A DNA stretch of 64,000 bases, taken from NCBI GenBank assembly GCA_963931925.1, contig OZ007569.1, positions 63,115,546 through 63,179,545 of the forward strand, read 5' to 3'. The position numbers and the translations under genes were made by a program. Below the pieces are notes generated by a model that made no database searches, had not been told where the DNA came from, and saw only the letters and a list, made by a program, of their open reading frames with translations. This DNA comes from Onchidella celtica. Its lineage: Eukaryota > Mollusca > Gastropoda > Systellommatophora > Onchidiidae. Numbering within the stretch: the first letter of the stretch is position 1; each line of letters starts with the position of its first letter. Positions 48,001-60,200 of the stretch are shown here, piece by piece.

Positions 48001-51000
48001 TCAAAGTGGGACTGGGGGTGGGGCTGGGGTTGATGATGTTGCTGGAACATTCTCTGTTGCATGACTGCATCATAGTCCGGGCTTGGCCTGTATGCTGGCA
48101 ACAGTGCAGCCCTGTTCACATATACTGGGTCACCTTCTGGTGTGGGAGTGAGAGATTCATGTCTCTGAAAAGAAAAGCAGATGCAATTTTATGACTATTC
48201 CTCTTATAAAAAAACTGATTCCCCACCAACACGGCCACCAAATACGAGTGGATATTGTCAAATTGCTTTTCCACAACAAATCATATTTTCCAGCTGAATC
48301 ACACTGTCAGTATGACCTGATGATGTCTATCCTATGTATGCACTCATTTACGTAAGTGTTAACTTAACACTTTCACCCCAATGTTTCTGTGACTGCTACT
48401 GAATTCAACATAAAATGTTTTGCTATTATAATGTAATGTAAAATATCCATGACAATATAAATGCTCTAATAGAATTTTTGCGCTGTACTTTGACTTCAAA
48501 AAGCCTATAACTTTTTATTGTTAAAGGCAGTTCTGAAGTTTTATGGAAGACAGGTCATTAAATATGTTATAATAAATGCCTTCTTGAAACTTTTCAGAAC
48601 TGACTATGGAAACTGTCACCCTAAATACTAAATCCATCCATATCCACTAGCCATTACCAGTCCACTCAGCAAGTATAAACTTGCAACCTCTGAATAAAAG
48701 ATAAATAATTCTTACCATTATCTGTTGATGATACAGTCCATTCCCCATCCCCACTTCACCTTCTACTGCAGGTAAATGATGATGATGATGGTGTTGATAT
48801 TGCTGCTGCAGCTGCTGGTGCTGAGACTCAGAGGATTCAAGACTTTGCTGGGAACTTTGCAAAATATCTGGACATGAAAAAATTGGGCATTCAAAATTTG
48901 TATTAAACAATTTCAGTTTCAGAAGTATTTCATGATTTTATGAACCTCTTTCTCTCCAGTTCTCCCTATATCTTATTACTATTTTTTAACCCTTTCGATG
49001 CCTATCGCCCGAATTCGGGCGATGGTTTCTTCTACCCTCTTGATGCCTATCGCCTGAATTCGGGCGACGTCTTCAACTACCCTCTTACTGCCTATCGCCC
49101 GAATTCAGGCGATCTGAGGTGAGCTAATATAAACAGGAAATACACCCCCTTAAAACGTGATTAGGGCTCCGGAAGTCGAATAATCTAATTCCTGATTGGA
49201 TAAGCTTTAATTTGATCTCTGGATCATAAAGATCGGCCGATCGGTTCGTTTTTTATTTGCTTTTTTGTGCACATACTCTCTTCACTGCAAAATAGCGTCT
49301 TTCGAGTCCGACAACGATGATGTTGATCAAAATATCGGGGATTTGTTTGTAAATTCCGACTCTGAAAGCGATTTTGATGGGTTTGACATCAACCAAGAAG
49401 ATATTCACAATTGATTTAGTTGACTTGCGTACGTGCGCTCCAGTTGGTAATGTAGATCTAGATCTAGCCGAAGGCGGGTGTTTAGATCTAGATCTAGATG
49501 TTAGGAAGAATGAAATAAGTGCATTTTCACGGTAGCCAGTAATGAACGCGTTTATAAACATTGATACCACACCTCTAGACTTTGTCAAGTTGATTATTGA
49601 TGATGTTCAATCATTAGTCTTGATGATTTTAGCAGTTTTGCTGCCAAATAAAAGTCAGAATGTTAGTATTGCAATATGTTTGTTTTTTTTTGTAATTCTT
49701 GTGATGCTGCTGAAACTGCTGCTGCCACCTCACTACTATCACCACCACCACTTTGATATGTTCATTATGCGATACGGTATTCAATGTACTAAAAGTTTCT
49801 TTCTTACAGACTTATAACATTCCCAATATCATAAGAGATATGAATTTTTTTCTATTACACCCTTGTTCGGACAAGTTTTCCAAAATGGTCTGGCACTGAG
49901 GAAAGAATCACAGAAAATAGGCTGGCATTGAGGGAAAAGTCTTGGAAAATGGGCCGGCACTGAAAGGATTAAAACTCATTCTAACATCTCTTTTATTTCA
50001 AAAGCGCAGCCTGATACTTTGTACTGTTTGCTTTCCCACATCAGTAAACATAAATGTATCATTTTTATTTCAAAGTTTAATAATGCATAAACATGACTAC
50101 TTTTTCTTTCCAGGCAAAGTAATTTTGAAATAAATAATTTCAAATTTATAAAATTATCCAGCGATTTAAAATACTAGGAGGATATTTTTTTTTCTTTATC
50201 ATTGAATCTTGTCAGTGGTTTAAGTCTCTTGATATAAAGTCAGAGAAAGAATCAAATATTTCTTCAAATGAGTCAACAAACTTGCCTTGTGCATATCTTT
50301 GTTCTTGTATATGTGCCAATGATGTCTGTGAATGACCCTGGAAATACAGTTAAACCATGATGATCTCCAAACAATCAAACTGATGGGATCACAAAACAGT
50401 TCAGAATGAATGAAAGCTGAGAACAGTTTTCTGTTTACAATCACTTCCTTACTAACAAACACTTTCAAATACATTGTATCTTCTTCTGACAACAGCATGA
50501 TCCAACATAGTCCTCATTACTAAATACAAGGCCAAAGTTATATTCAAGTTAAGACAATACTATTATCTCACTTTTGAAGAACAATCTATAAACATATTGT
50601 TTACAAACGTAACTTCGTATCACAACTTACTAATTCTTGGGAAGAATGGGATGAATCTGTGGGAGGGATATACACTTGCTGGGCATCCCTGGCGGTAGAA
50701 GAACATACTGAATAAACAAACTGATTAGTGATGTAGAGTTAATGTTTAGAATATACACAGAAAATAATCTGCAACATATTTGTGGAAACAGGTGAAGCAA
50801 ACTGGCAATTTAGTCTTATCACTGTTAATCGCACAAGACGAGAGTTTTACTGACAAAAGGTCTCACACAGAACAAGACACAACAAAAAATTCAGTATGAA
50901 AAAATGTCAACCTCAAGCTCGATGTCCTGTGTGACACTTGACAAGAATGAAACAAAAGCACTCAAATTCACAATCCAAATGATTACTCAAAGGCTGTATC

Positions 51001-54000
51001 TCACTTTTTAGTGGTTTCTTCACAAGAAATGTAAAAGGGAGATCTTGTTACACTACTGCCTCTTCATTGACTTAATAAAACCGAAAGTTTTAATTGACTT
51101 TTGTATCTCTGAAACAAATATTGTGCAAAAAAAAAAAATGTAGAACTGCTATATGCAGGTAGGTTGCACAAATGTCAGTAAGCAGAGGCCACAGTAAATG
51201 AATTATTTACAGTATGTTTATGGTAACCAAACAAATTCCATCAAAGTTGAGATCTCGCAAGACTGTGGCAGCCAAAATATCAAAGAATTGTTTATTCCAT
51301 TAATATGATTGGGGGACATCATTAAACATTGGTCAAGGCACATGCAAGTAGTCGTAAAGCTTGTGTAGCTACATACATGTATGACTGTCCTTCAAACTCT
51401 TCAGTCAGGCTAACATCTGTCAGACTGGTGCTGAAACAGAACCATGCAAACACAATGCAACATTGAAGCATGCGTTACAATACAGAAGGTTTATACAACA
51501 TTCAAGATCTCACTCACTCTGTTGGGTCTCTTGCAGAGCAAACAAAATCTACCGTGTTTCTAATCAAGACAGCTAGAGTTGGGGAGCATGATTTTCTCTC
51601 ATTTCCTTTCAATTTTCTGATGCAAAATAAACAAATCTTATGCCAAAGATATGAGTGGAAAAACTTTCTTTCTGATTTTATTCAATAAGAAACAGAAAAA
51701 TTAGCAAAATAAAATTGCAGGCTAAGAAGCATGTGCAACAAATTTTAATTTCACCACAATATTACATGCTCACAGCCACAAGGGAAAAGGAAGGAAGGTG
51801 GATTGCTATATGAATACTCAGGTCCAGGGAAAGAAATGAAAACAGGCACCCATCATCTAAAATCTCAACATTCAAAACAATTTCTACTTTCAACTGCTGG
51901 TTCTGCAGTTTGTTTCCTTCACTAAAGCATACACTATAAACTAAAATCAATTGAACAAACATAAATGGAAATGATGCAGCCCAGCAAGCATTAGCAGATG
52001 TAAATGACAACATGTATATTCATTTCACAAACTGTTGATGTTTAACTGGAAACACTTTTTCTTAACACTAGAGTGTCAAAAACTTCTTGGGGGATCATAA
52101 CTATGCACAAAGACTGGATACTGGTCATGCAGAAATAGTGCAGTAGGCAACAGAATAGACTTTCTCAAACTAGGCAAATGCAATAATGCCAAAGTGTTTG
52201 ACCAACACATTTATCACATGGCATAAACTTAAATTGATACCAGCAAGCTGTGGGTTCAGGAAGACAGATTTTGACCACAAGGATTCTTGTTTTAACAGGA
52301 AAACATTACTTACCTAAGGCTTCCTTTGCTTGATTTATAAAACTGAGTTTGAAGCTGAGCGAGGCGACTCACATATTTAGATGTGTCTGTATCCTCCTGC
52401 AATATATGATAGAAGCTGAGTAAACCTCACAATACAGCAAATGGTCTGTACATTTTTTTCTTAAACAAAAAAAAGCCATCGTGGTAAATATACCAGTGTT
52501 TAAAATTCTTCATATTTGGGCATGTTCTTGACAAACTGGAGGGTGACCTTATCTATTTATTTCTTTCCTTGTTCAGTAAATATGGTGAAAAGCAAGATAT
52601 CTCCAATGCTGATTTGCAATAAACTCTTAATCTATAACAATTTGTGATTTGATGGTGCTGGAAAGCCACATAAATAAAAATACATCTGCAAATGTGCAGA
52701 ATCTATCAGTTTTGAATATAATACATAAAGAAAATTCAATCTCTTGAAATAAACACAGTGTTACAAAAAAAAATGTTCTCAATAGTGATGTATTCATTAT
52801 AGAAAAAAACATAACAAAAACATACCAACTGAAATTGCACTGAGCTTTTTGGAGTATCAATCTCAAGCGTCTTTTTGTTCTGGGTAACTTTGGCAATTTC
52901 TGCCCACCTGTTCAAGGGAAAGAAGAAAACATAAAAAGTCTGAGGATGCTTTCCCATCTGGCATTTTCATGATCATTTACAATTACCCCACATTTTTTGG
53001 TCGCATTTTTTATATTTCATATTTTTCAGCCATCCAAGTTACATTATCACTGTAAATAACAAGTTTTTCTTCATCACTAGTCCATAAAAATGCACAACTT
53101 TGTTGCAATGAAATGATTACAATGTACGTATTGTACATTTTTGTACCATCTTTTTTTTTCTGAAACGACATTTGTCATAAACCTTTTATTTCTAACTCTC
53201 CCCCATCTCATCTTCACCCCAAGTTAGAAAATTGATCAAACTGTTGACATCAGTGTATGGGCAACAAAACAATGTGAAAAAAATAAAAAAGGATCCACTC
53301 ACTTATAGTAAACAGTAGACTGTCCATCAACATATCTGGCAAATATCCCAGCATATGATGTACCGAGGTATAAATCTTTCCTAGATTCATCCTGTAAAAT
53401 ATTGTCACTTCAATTTAACTAAAATTTACAAAAAAATCGAAGTATATATTTTTTATTTCATACAACAGAGAAATGTTACCAAACCTTCAGTAACAATTGA
53501 AAAACACTACCTTTGCACTTTACCAGCACTGGATGTTATGTGCATGCAATCTGAAAACATATTTTAATTCCAACAGAATCTGGCTTCCTGGGACTTGTAA
53601 AACAAGAAAATGAGTATAAAAATACCTAATCAACAGGGCATTTTCTCTACACATATTTAGTCGATTTCCAGCATTCAGAGCCTCACACAACCTACCAGCC
53701 ACCTTTGTACATGAAAAGCATTCACATACATCTGATTAAACTGAAAATACAATAAGTGATTCTCTGTGGACTGACCTTAGCACTGTAATATTCTGCACCA
53801 TAACCATCCATCATCTGTACTTCCTTCACATACTGCAACTCAGCTCTAACTGGAGGTACTCCTTGCAGGCTGGCATGACCAGCAATAGCTTCTGAGAGTA
53901 GTTCTGCTGCCATTGTTTCATCTTTCATCATGGTCTGATGCATTTGTGAGGACATGAAAATAGTAAGCTCTACTTTTTGCTTGCTTTTAAAATGATGATC

Positions 54001-56234
54001 TACTCAAAAACAGATTAAATACCTCAAATAGAAAAACATTTCTAATTTCAGCTCAATCCTGATGAATAGCACTGGTTAAATTCCAGCATCTTAAGCAAGT
54101 AAACCCAGGTATCAATGTGTAAGTCAAGCAATTACAAAAGGATACCAACTGACCCTTAAGGAATTCAAAAACCATTTTCATGGAGATGACATGATGCACT
54201 ATGGGTAATAAAAATCACCCCTTACTGACATAAGCTCTTATTTATTGGTGAGAACCCAGCTAAGTTAACATGGAATCTTTAAAATTTAATGGCCCCAATG
54301 TTTTAACTGCCAATAAGACTGTCATTTAACAAAACCAAAGTTTAGAAAAAAAAAAAATCCAAACTGATTAAGTTTGAAGAATTATATTTCCATGCAAATT
54401 GTTGAAATACCTCACTGTCTCCAAACAGCTGATAATAATAAAGTTATTTTCACCTTTGGGAACAAGAGGTAATCCTCAGCTGCATATTTATCTGGCTCAT
54501 AGTCTCCAAACTCGGCTGAAATCAGAATTACATCCCATGGTGAAAAAACAGTTCATTCACATGACTTCAAAGCAGTTAATGATAATAAACATGATTAATG
54601 AATCAGCCAAACAAGCAGAAGCAGAAATTAATGAGCAAAACACTCAGGAGACTCCCACTCCCTAACAACACTAATATGAAGCGAATAGTGTCCTGGATCA
54701 TTAATCATTCAGCAGCTGCAGAAAACAATCACATAATTTGTGCCTGTTTTCAAATTGTATTTCCCTTCACAATAATTATACAGACAGAGGTATCAGTTAA
54801 GTAATTTCTAGAAATATGACAGCACCATTAAAACATCCATGGAAGCTGCTTACAAGGTCATGGCAAAAAGCATGAAGCATCAAAATGGAGCAGATTATTT
54901 AATTCCTCAAGAATGTTTCAAAATTAGTGAAAATGCTAAAAAACTCTGATACCTTCAAAGCTAATTAATGCAATTCACAGAAAAAAATTCATTTGAAAAG
55001 TGTGTCATTCCTGCACACATCTTCAAAGCTCAATGTTTGTACATTTAAATCCCTTTGTTTTTCTGCCAAGTATTTCATAATTTTTAAACTTAAACTATGG
55101 CTGTAGTTTACTGAACTTACCTTGCAGACTGTATGCTGCAAGTCTGATTGCTTGCTCAGTAGAACATGGAAGTCTCCCATCAATAATATCATTTTTCAGT
55201 TGGAGATAATAATGGTACCTGTAAAAATCAAAGCAAATTCACTGATATACAATAAGATGGCAATATTTAACATGTGCCTGGATGCCATTTCAGAGAAGCT
55301 GAATTAATAACAGAGTCTGTAACAACATCAACGATGATATTTTTTTAAAACTCTCAAATTATTTTGTCATAAACATGACAGTAACAATCCTAGACAAGAA
55401 TAAACAATTTAACTAGGGTGCTTTTCTCGAATTTTATTACATTACGGAAGTAATAGTGCATACATTATGAAAAACATAAATAATTACATACCTTGCAACC
55501 TCATCAGGGATCTTGTGAGCTCCAATTACATAAAACATAACACCAAAATACAGGGTATGGCAATGGCTAGCAGGCTGAGCATATTTGTCCAACTGTTTCT
55601 TGAGCGGCTTCTCCAAGTCCACCCAGCGAAAGTGCAGTTTTTTGGTTACAAATCTCAATCCAAAATAGTGACTCTGTGCATAAAACAGACAGCAAATAAT
55701 GCTGTTCACATCCTAAGGATTTGATACCATGATTCTCAAAGAATATTCCATGGGTTATTTCGCTTATTATAATTAGTTATTTTGTGCATGGACAAAACTT
55801 TAACAATACTGACAATTTTGTAACATGTTGATAAAGGAAATACTTTAATGCAAATCAGCAAAAAGCCTTCACGGCCATTTACTATCCAGATCTTTTATTG
55901 TGACATTTTTACCTTTCAAAATAACTTGTCACAAGTGCTATTTAAGCTGTTTTTTTTATTTTAATTCAAGATTTCAGTCAATGTTCTATGATAGCTTTGT
56001 CAAATAAATAAATATTTCTAAATTTAATAGAATGTCTTCTAGAAATATAAAGTTGCCTACCTCAGATAGCTCTACCCTCTGAGCTATACTGTTCAGGCAT
56101 TCTTGTCCTGAACTCTCTGAATTTAGGGTGCACTCCAAATAAGCATTGTCAAGGAGATAAACACCAACAATAAATAAGTTCTTCGTTGAAATGTCATATT
56201 TTCTTGTCTTCTTCAGTCGCCATTTAAATGGCAT
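39406..56234 (-). CDS. PTPN21: FERM-domain protein tyrosine phosphatase, PTPN14/PTPN21/Pez family
   Basis: Nineteen coding exons close in frame to 1376 aa. In transcript order: 56061-56234, 55492-55673, 55121-55218, 54454-54515, 53776-53934, 53303-53391, 52826-52907, 52314-52396, 50631-50688, 50286-50337, 48716-48867, 46215-48164, 45435-45560, 44852-45070, 43666-43794, 41800-41874, 41142-41295, 40599-40756, 39406-39534. Residues 1-310 form the FERM domain (start [30 protein letters not shown]). The long linker (about 310-1090) has [11 protein letters not shown], a His run and two PPPY motifs (about 567-570 and 859-862). Residues 1100-1376 are the phosphatase, with WPDHG (D1270), [10 protein letters not shown] (C1310) and QTMGQYRF. 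The family acts at junctions and on Hippo signalling, binding YAP or Kibra through PPxY. PTPN21 and PTPN14 are vertebrate duplicates, so the symbol is approximate. A 5' UTR exon must lie upstream of the acceptor at about 56275. Confidence 0.95.
40178..40487. mobile_element. piggyBac-type MITE
   Basis: TTAA lies on both sides (40174-40177 and 40488-40491). The ends are CCCTTTCCCTACC on the left and, inverted, CTATTTCCCTACC on the right. The left sub-terminal region holds a small hairpin (CTCCACTTCTGGGAGGAG). At 310 bp with no coding capacity it is non-autonomous. It lies in the last intron of the PTPN gene. Confidence 0.7.
42034..43222. mobile_element. 1.2-kb TIR element of unassigned family
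   Basis: Inverted repeats at 42031-42067 and 43189-43225 match at 32 of 37 positions (TGTGAGGCGATCTGGGAAAC on the left). TA lies at both borders (42032-42033, 43223-43224). In the middle a plus-strand frame (42581-42910) includes [14 protein letters not shown] then [20 protein letters not shown] and an acidic stretch, ending in an AGATCT tract. Another frame at 42651 starts [11 protein letters not shown]. Neither is a domain I recognise. It lies in the PTPN intron between exons 15 and 16. Confidence 0.65.
46215..48164 (-). CDS. PTPN21: PTPN linker exon (650 codons)
   Basis: The single large exon encodes residues 398-1047 of the phosphatase, in phase 0 at both ends. It begins [20 protein letters not shown] and ends DSDSDHER. 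It holds [11 protein letters not shown] and RPPPPYPR...STPDLA, which match vertebrate PTPN21 at the same places, and GAPPPYPG. Long Ser/Thr/Asp-rich low-complexity stretches and basophilic RTASLS, LRRSSL and KRSSSV sites suggest phosphorylation. Vertebrate relatives also carry most of the linker in one exon. Confidence 0.93.
48990..49968 (+). mobile_element. piggyBac-type element with terminal tandem palindromes
   Basis: TTAA at 48986-48989 and 49969-49972. The left end has three 45-bp repeats (starts about 48990, 49035, 49080), each CCCTYTYGATGCCTATCGCC with the palindrome CGCCCGAATTCGGGCG. The right end has three repeats of about 35 bp around AAAATGGGCCGGCACTGA. Inside, a plus-strand frame near 49285-49412 reads [20 protein letters not shown] then SESDFDGFD, the acidic start typical of piggyBac transposases. 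The rest of the transposase is missing. Confidence 0.75.
50286..50337 (-). CDS. PTPN21: PTPN small exon with GC donor
   Basis: The 52-bp exon encodes [17 protein letters not shown] and keeps the frame between its neighbours. Its donor reads CAAG|GCAAGT, a GC-AG intron of the usual strong form. The sequence is poorly conserved, so the exon rests on splice sites, phase and an open frame. Confidence 0.65.
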
Positions 56235-56324
56235 TTTGAGGAAGTGCTGCCTTATGGCTCAACTCAAACTGTCCTGATAAGAATAAAAGAAGAACAACAA
56301 CAATGTAAATTGTAATCTCAATAC

Positions 56325-56396
56325 TGAAATGTCTACAAACTTCGGAGGGAGTACCATGTGAGTTACACAACTTCAGTTGGGCACATATTTCATGTA
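56325..56396 (-). mobile_element. MITE fragment (same family as 677-925)
   Basis: GGAGGGAGTACCATGTGAGT, then TACACAACTTCAGTTGGGCA and CATATTTCATGT, is the inverse of the family's right end. It stops after about 70 bp. Confidence 0.55.
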
Positions 56397-57011
56397 CCTG
56401 CGCCAGGAAATGCATTTACTATAAAACCATCCACCTAGAGGCCTAACTTGCCAGGGGGGATATCACACACAGTACATGCAGCCAAGATAAAGGCAGGCAA
56501 GGTAATCGAGTTTGCTGACCACAACTAAAATACTAGCCTACTACTTGTACTAGGCCAAAGCCATTCAATGCTGCTTTCTTGTTTTACTGCTACGGTATGT
56601 CATTTCTAAAGAAAAAAATAATCAACAGATCTCAAACAGGTACTTATGTATTTTGTGTGTATGTAAGTGTGTGTAGAGTGGGGTGGTGTCAGCAAGAAGA
56701 GATGTACATTATCTGTGGTTTTTATGACATTATTACATATGTATGCTTTGAGGCAAACAGTATATATTTATACTGGTTATTTCTCTGCTCAGATGTCAAT
56801 CGAAGTGTAATCCATTTCCCGACAAGTTCGGATTATGCAGGCTCCACTGTATATAGAATGAACTTCATTATGATAAATAATTTTCCATAAAGGAGAGTAA
56901 TGATTTTCAATTCAAATTTTCAATATTTAAAAATGGACTTTTAATCATATATAATATGCTTTCTATCCTTTTCTTCTTTTGACAAACACAAACCTGTTAT
57001 GTATGTATACA

Positions 57012-57250
57012 GCAATAACATATTTCGGGAGGAGTTCAATATGAGTTACATAATAGTATTGATTAGGATACTACCAGGACTCGACTTTAGGAGCGTCCGT
57101 GAGCGGGGGATCACAGTGTCCCTGGATAGTTAGTCCTCTAGATGGATGTTTTATAGTAAATTTGAGGCTCAACGATTAGAACATGCAATATGTGCCCACT
57201 AAAGTTGTCACTTGTGTAACTCATATGACACTCCTCACACATTATATTCT
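57012..57250 (+). mobile_element. MITE copy D
   Basis: The most complete single copy. The left flank AGCAATAACATATTTCGGGA, GGAGTTCAATATGAGTTACA, the core GGATACTACCAGGACTCGAC, TTTAGGAGCGTCCGTGAGCG and TTAGTCCTCTAGATGGATG lead to GTGTAACTCATATGACACTC at the right. The termini are inverted to each other over several tens of bases. Confidence 0.7.
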
Positions 57251-60200
57251 ATGGCCATATCAGCAAATTTACCACTCAACTCTCTTTAACACAGGGAATA
57301 GATTGTGTATTTATTTCATATAGTATAGCAAGTCAGAAATTTCAGAGATGATTCACCTGTGCACTTTTGGGTTCAGTGCACATGACATGCCAATCCCCTA
57401 AAAGATGTTTTAATTCGGCCAGAAGGAAACATTTGTTCACGATTTAACAAACTCATTAGTAAAGGTATTTGTAGAAGAGTTCCATATATCCTGACCACCA
57501 AGTCAAGATAAAGGAGGGGCCTTTTTTTTTTACCCATCTATCTATCCCAAGCCCTGCACCTTTTCCTAACTCTGTCTTTATCCCTAACCCCAACTGTGAA
57601 ATAGGCCTATGTAAAAGTCCAAAGTTATCGGGATATTACGAAACTCAAGCATTGTTATTTTGATGGGTGCTTGTTAAAATACTGCTGAAATATGTATATT
57701 GTGGTCCTACAGTTTAAATCATTTAACGATAGGTTTATTATATCTTCATTCAAATTTGTTTAGCCAAAATTTCACCAAACTTTGGCCAACTGCCTCAAAA
57801 AAAAAAAAAAGGAAAACTAAATTTTACACAGTCGCCTCTTCAAATTAACTTGTATTAGTATTAGGATGTCTCAATTTACCAGCACGTGTAGGGTTCACGA
57901 TATGAACACTGAACAAGCAAAACGAAAAGAATTTTTCCTAATCAACCCTCAATGATCGGGCACTCACAAAGCGGGACGTGAGGAGGCCTCGGTCACGCCT
58001 CGTGTGAATAAATCAAGTCTTAGAACTTCCCACAAAATTACTATGAGAATCAAACTGTATCCAAACCGTACACGAATCCAACAATGAGTGTTAGTACTTG
58101 CTGGAATTCAGTCTCCTTTCAACATCTGGTATATCTGGGCCTAACAATTTGAAAGGGTGCAGCCATCCGTGTTGTTGTCATCTTTCAACAATGACAGGTG
58201 CCAAAAGTACAATTGTGGAATGTCAACAATGCACTAATGTCGTAAAAACAGCTGAGCTAGGGAAAGGCCACGCATTGAAACCTCACATTTAGGTAAAGAT
58301 GGATCAGATTATATTATATCAATATAAGAATGATGAAAATGCTGATTCTGAATGCCATACCTGAACTTCCCCTTTCTTCGAACGAAAAACGAATGCTAAG
58401 ATATGATTATTAAAAAAAAGAAGACCTCTCAAATCTAATGTCGTAAATCATTGTGTCATCGTCAAGCCCAACCCACACACCAATGAAGGCGTTATCAGTG
58501 ACGAAATGTCAATTGTCATATTCTGAGTTCACCCTGGGGTAGCGGGATCAAATTACCGGGAGATTTCCATGCTGCTAAAATTAGATTTAAGTCCCCATGG
58601 AAGGAAACCCCAAGCATGAGCTGTCTTCCAAGCTGTCCTGTCTCTTCCAATTCACAATAACACAGCCAGTCGTTGTATGACTACTCATTTTTTTTTTTTA
58701 TGCTATTGGGCCCTTCCGAATTCAAACCAGTACAGATGGGAAGTTACAGCCCAGGATTTTCCAGTTTGTCACCTGGATGGCTTGATCTCGAAAATTTTCC
58801 GTAATCGTCTGCTGTAACAATGTGCCATGCTACAGATCATATAATCTGCCCACTCCACTCTTTTTTAGGCAGGCAGGGAAATTGCAATAAAAATTGAACG
58901 CATATCACTGTATTTTCTCCGTCATCAGAAGATTTTTTTTTTTAAATCGCCTGACGCCTGAATAAACATAATAGGCTACATGTACAAAGGAGGTTAAATT
59001 AGTTGACATTTAAAGATGACTTTTTGGCTTCTTTTTTATATATTTTTAAAACTTTTTTTTATAATAAGACAAAATAATAATAATAATAAATAAAAAAATT
59101 TAAAAAAAAAAAAGATGACTAATTTTACCATTGTAGAAACTCATTCAGGCTGTAAAGTTGAGGCAGAAAAGAAGGCCAAAATTGCACTGCAAGGAAGCAT
59201 TCTGCCACTATTTTTTTTTATTTTTTAAACCACATAAGCTTTTCTTTTCATAAGAAAAACAAAATTGCAGAATAGTTGGCACTCCAACCAAGCAAATGGA
59301 ACATTATAGTCAAAGATTACGTGTGGACTGTGTATTCACTGATAATTTGAATAAAGACTAAAGCAGTTGATCATTAATGTTACAATGTCCCAATCTGAAT
59401 ATAATTTATATCCCCATTCTTCCACCCCCACACACACAAACTTTCTTTCTCTCTCTCTCAAAGAAACAAATGAAGACTAGTTAATAGTTTATATTTTTAT
59501 TTATGACTTTCATCTAGAGAAAACTTGAGTATGCAGGTGCATCTTAAAGATATCAAAAGATTAAGTAGAAAATGTTCATAATGATATTAAATGTGTACAC
59601 AAACATTCGTTACAGCACCACATTGTTGCTAAATAGTCCATACTTATGATATATGAAGTTACATCTTTCTCTTATTACACTATGAATAATCAGATTTCAG
59701 TCCCTATTAGTATTATCCTATTAAATCAACCAGAATTTCATCAGACAGTGGTACATGTACAACTGATTCTGACTGCATTTCTAAACTATTCACGTGCAAA
59801 AACCCAGCAAATGGTGACAGAAAAATTGTAACAATGTAACATTATTTCATTATCATATTAAGAAAAAAACGTCAAGTCCTTTTAGAAGCAAACAGAACAG
59901 AGAACTTGCATTAAGCTTGCAATGTGATTTCAACATTTTTGGGTCTTTCTTAAAAAGGAGGTTTTTCAGCTCAACTTCATTGAAGGATGCTTCCTAGCCA
60001 TTTATGTTTGCAACAATTTTCACTTCAAACATCTCTAAAATTTGGTGAACTGTAATCAACTGCACATTCCAACTCCAACCTGGACCAAAACACTCACACT
60101 GCTTTATAAGAAGTAAAGATTAATCTTCATATCGTTAGTTAAAGTGAGGTCCAAAATTTTTTTTTTTTTTTTTAAAGAAGCATAAAATTGCAAGGAATAA

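Noticed and set aside
46336-48194. Plus-strand frames opposite the PTPN linker exon
   Set aside because: Shadows of the large real exon on the other strand.
58098-58292. Cys-rich 64-residue plus-strand frame
   Set aside because: Cysteines do not form a recognisable finger and there are no neighbouring exons.
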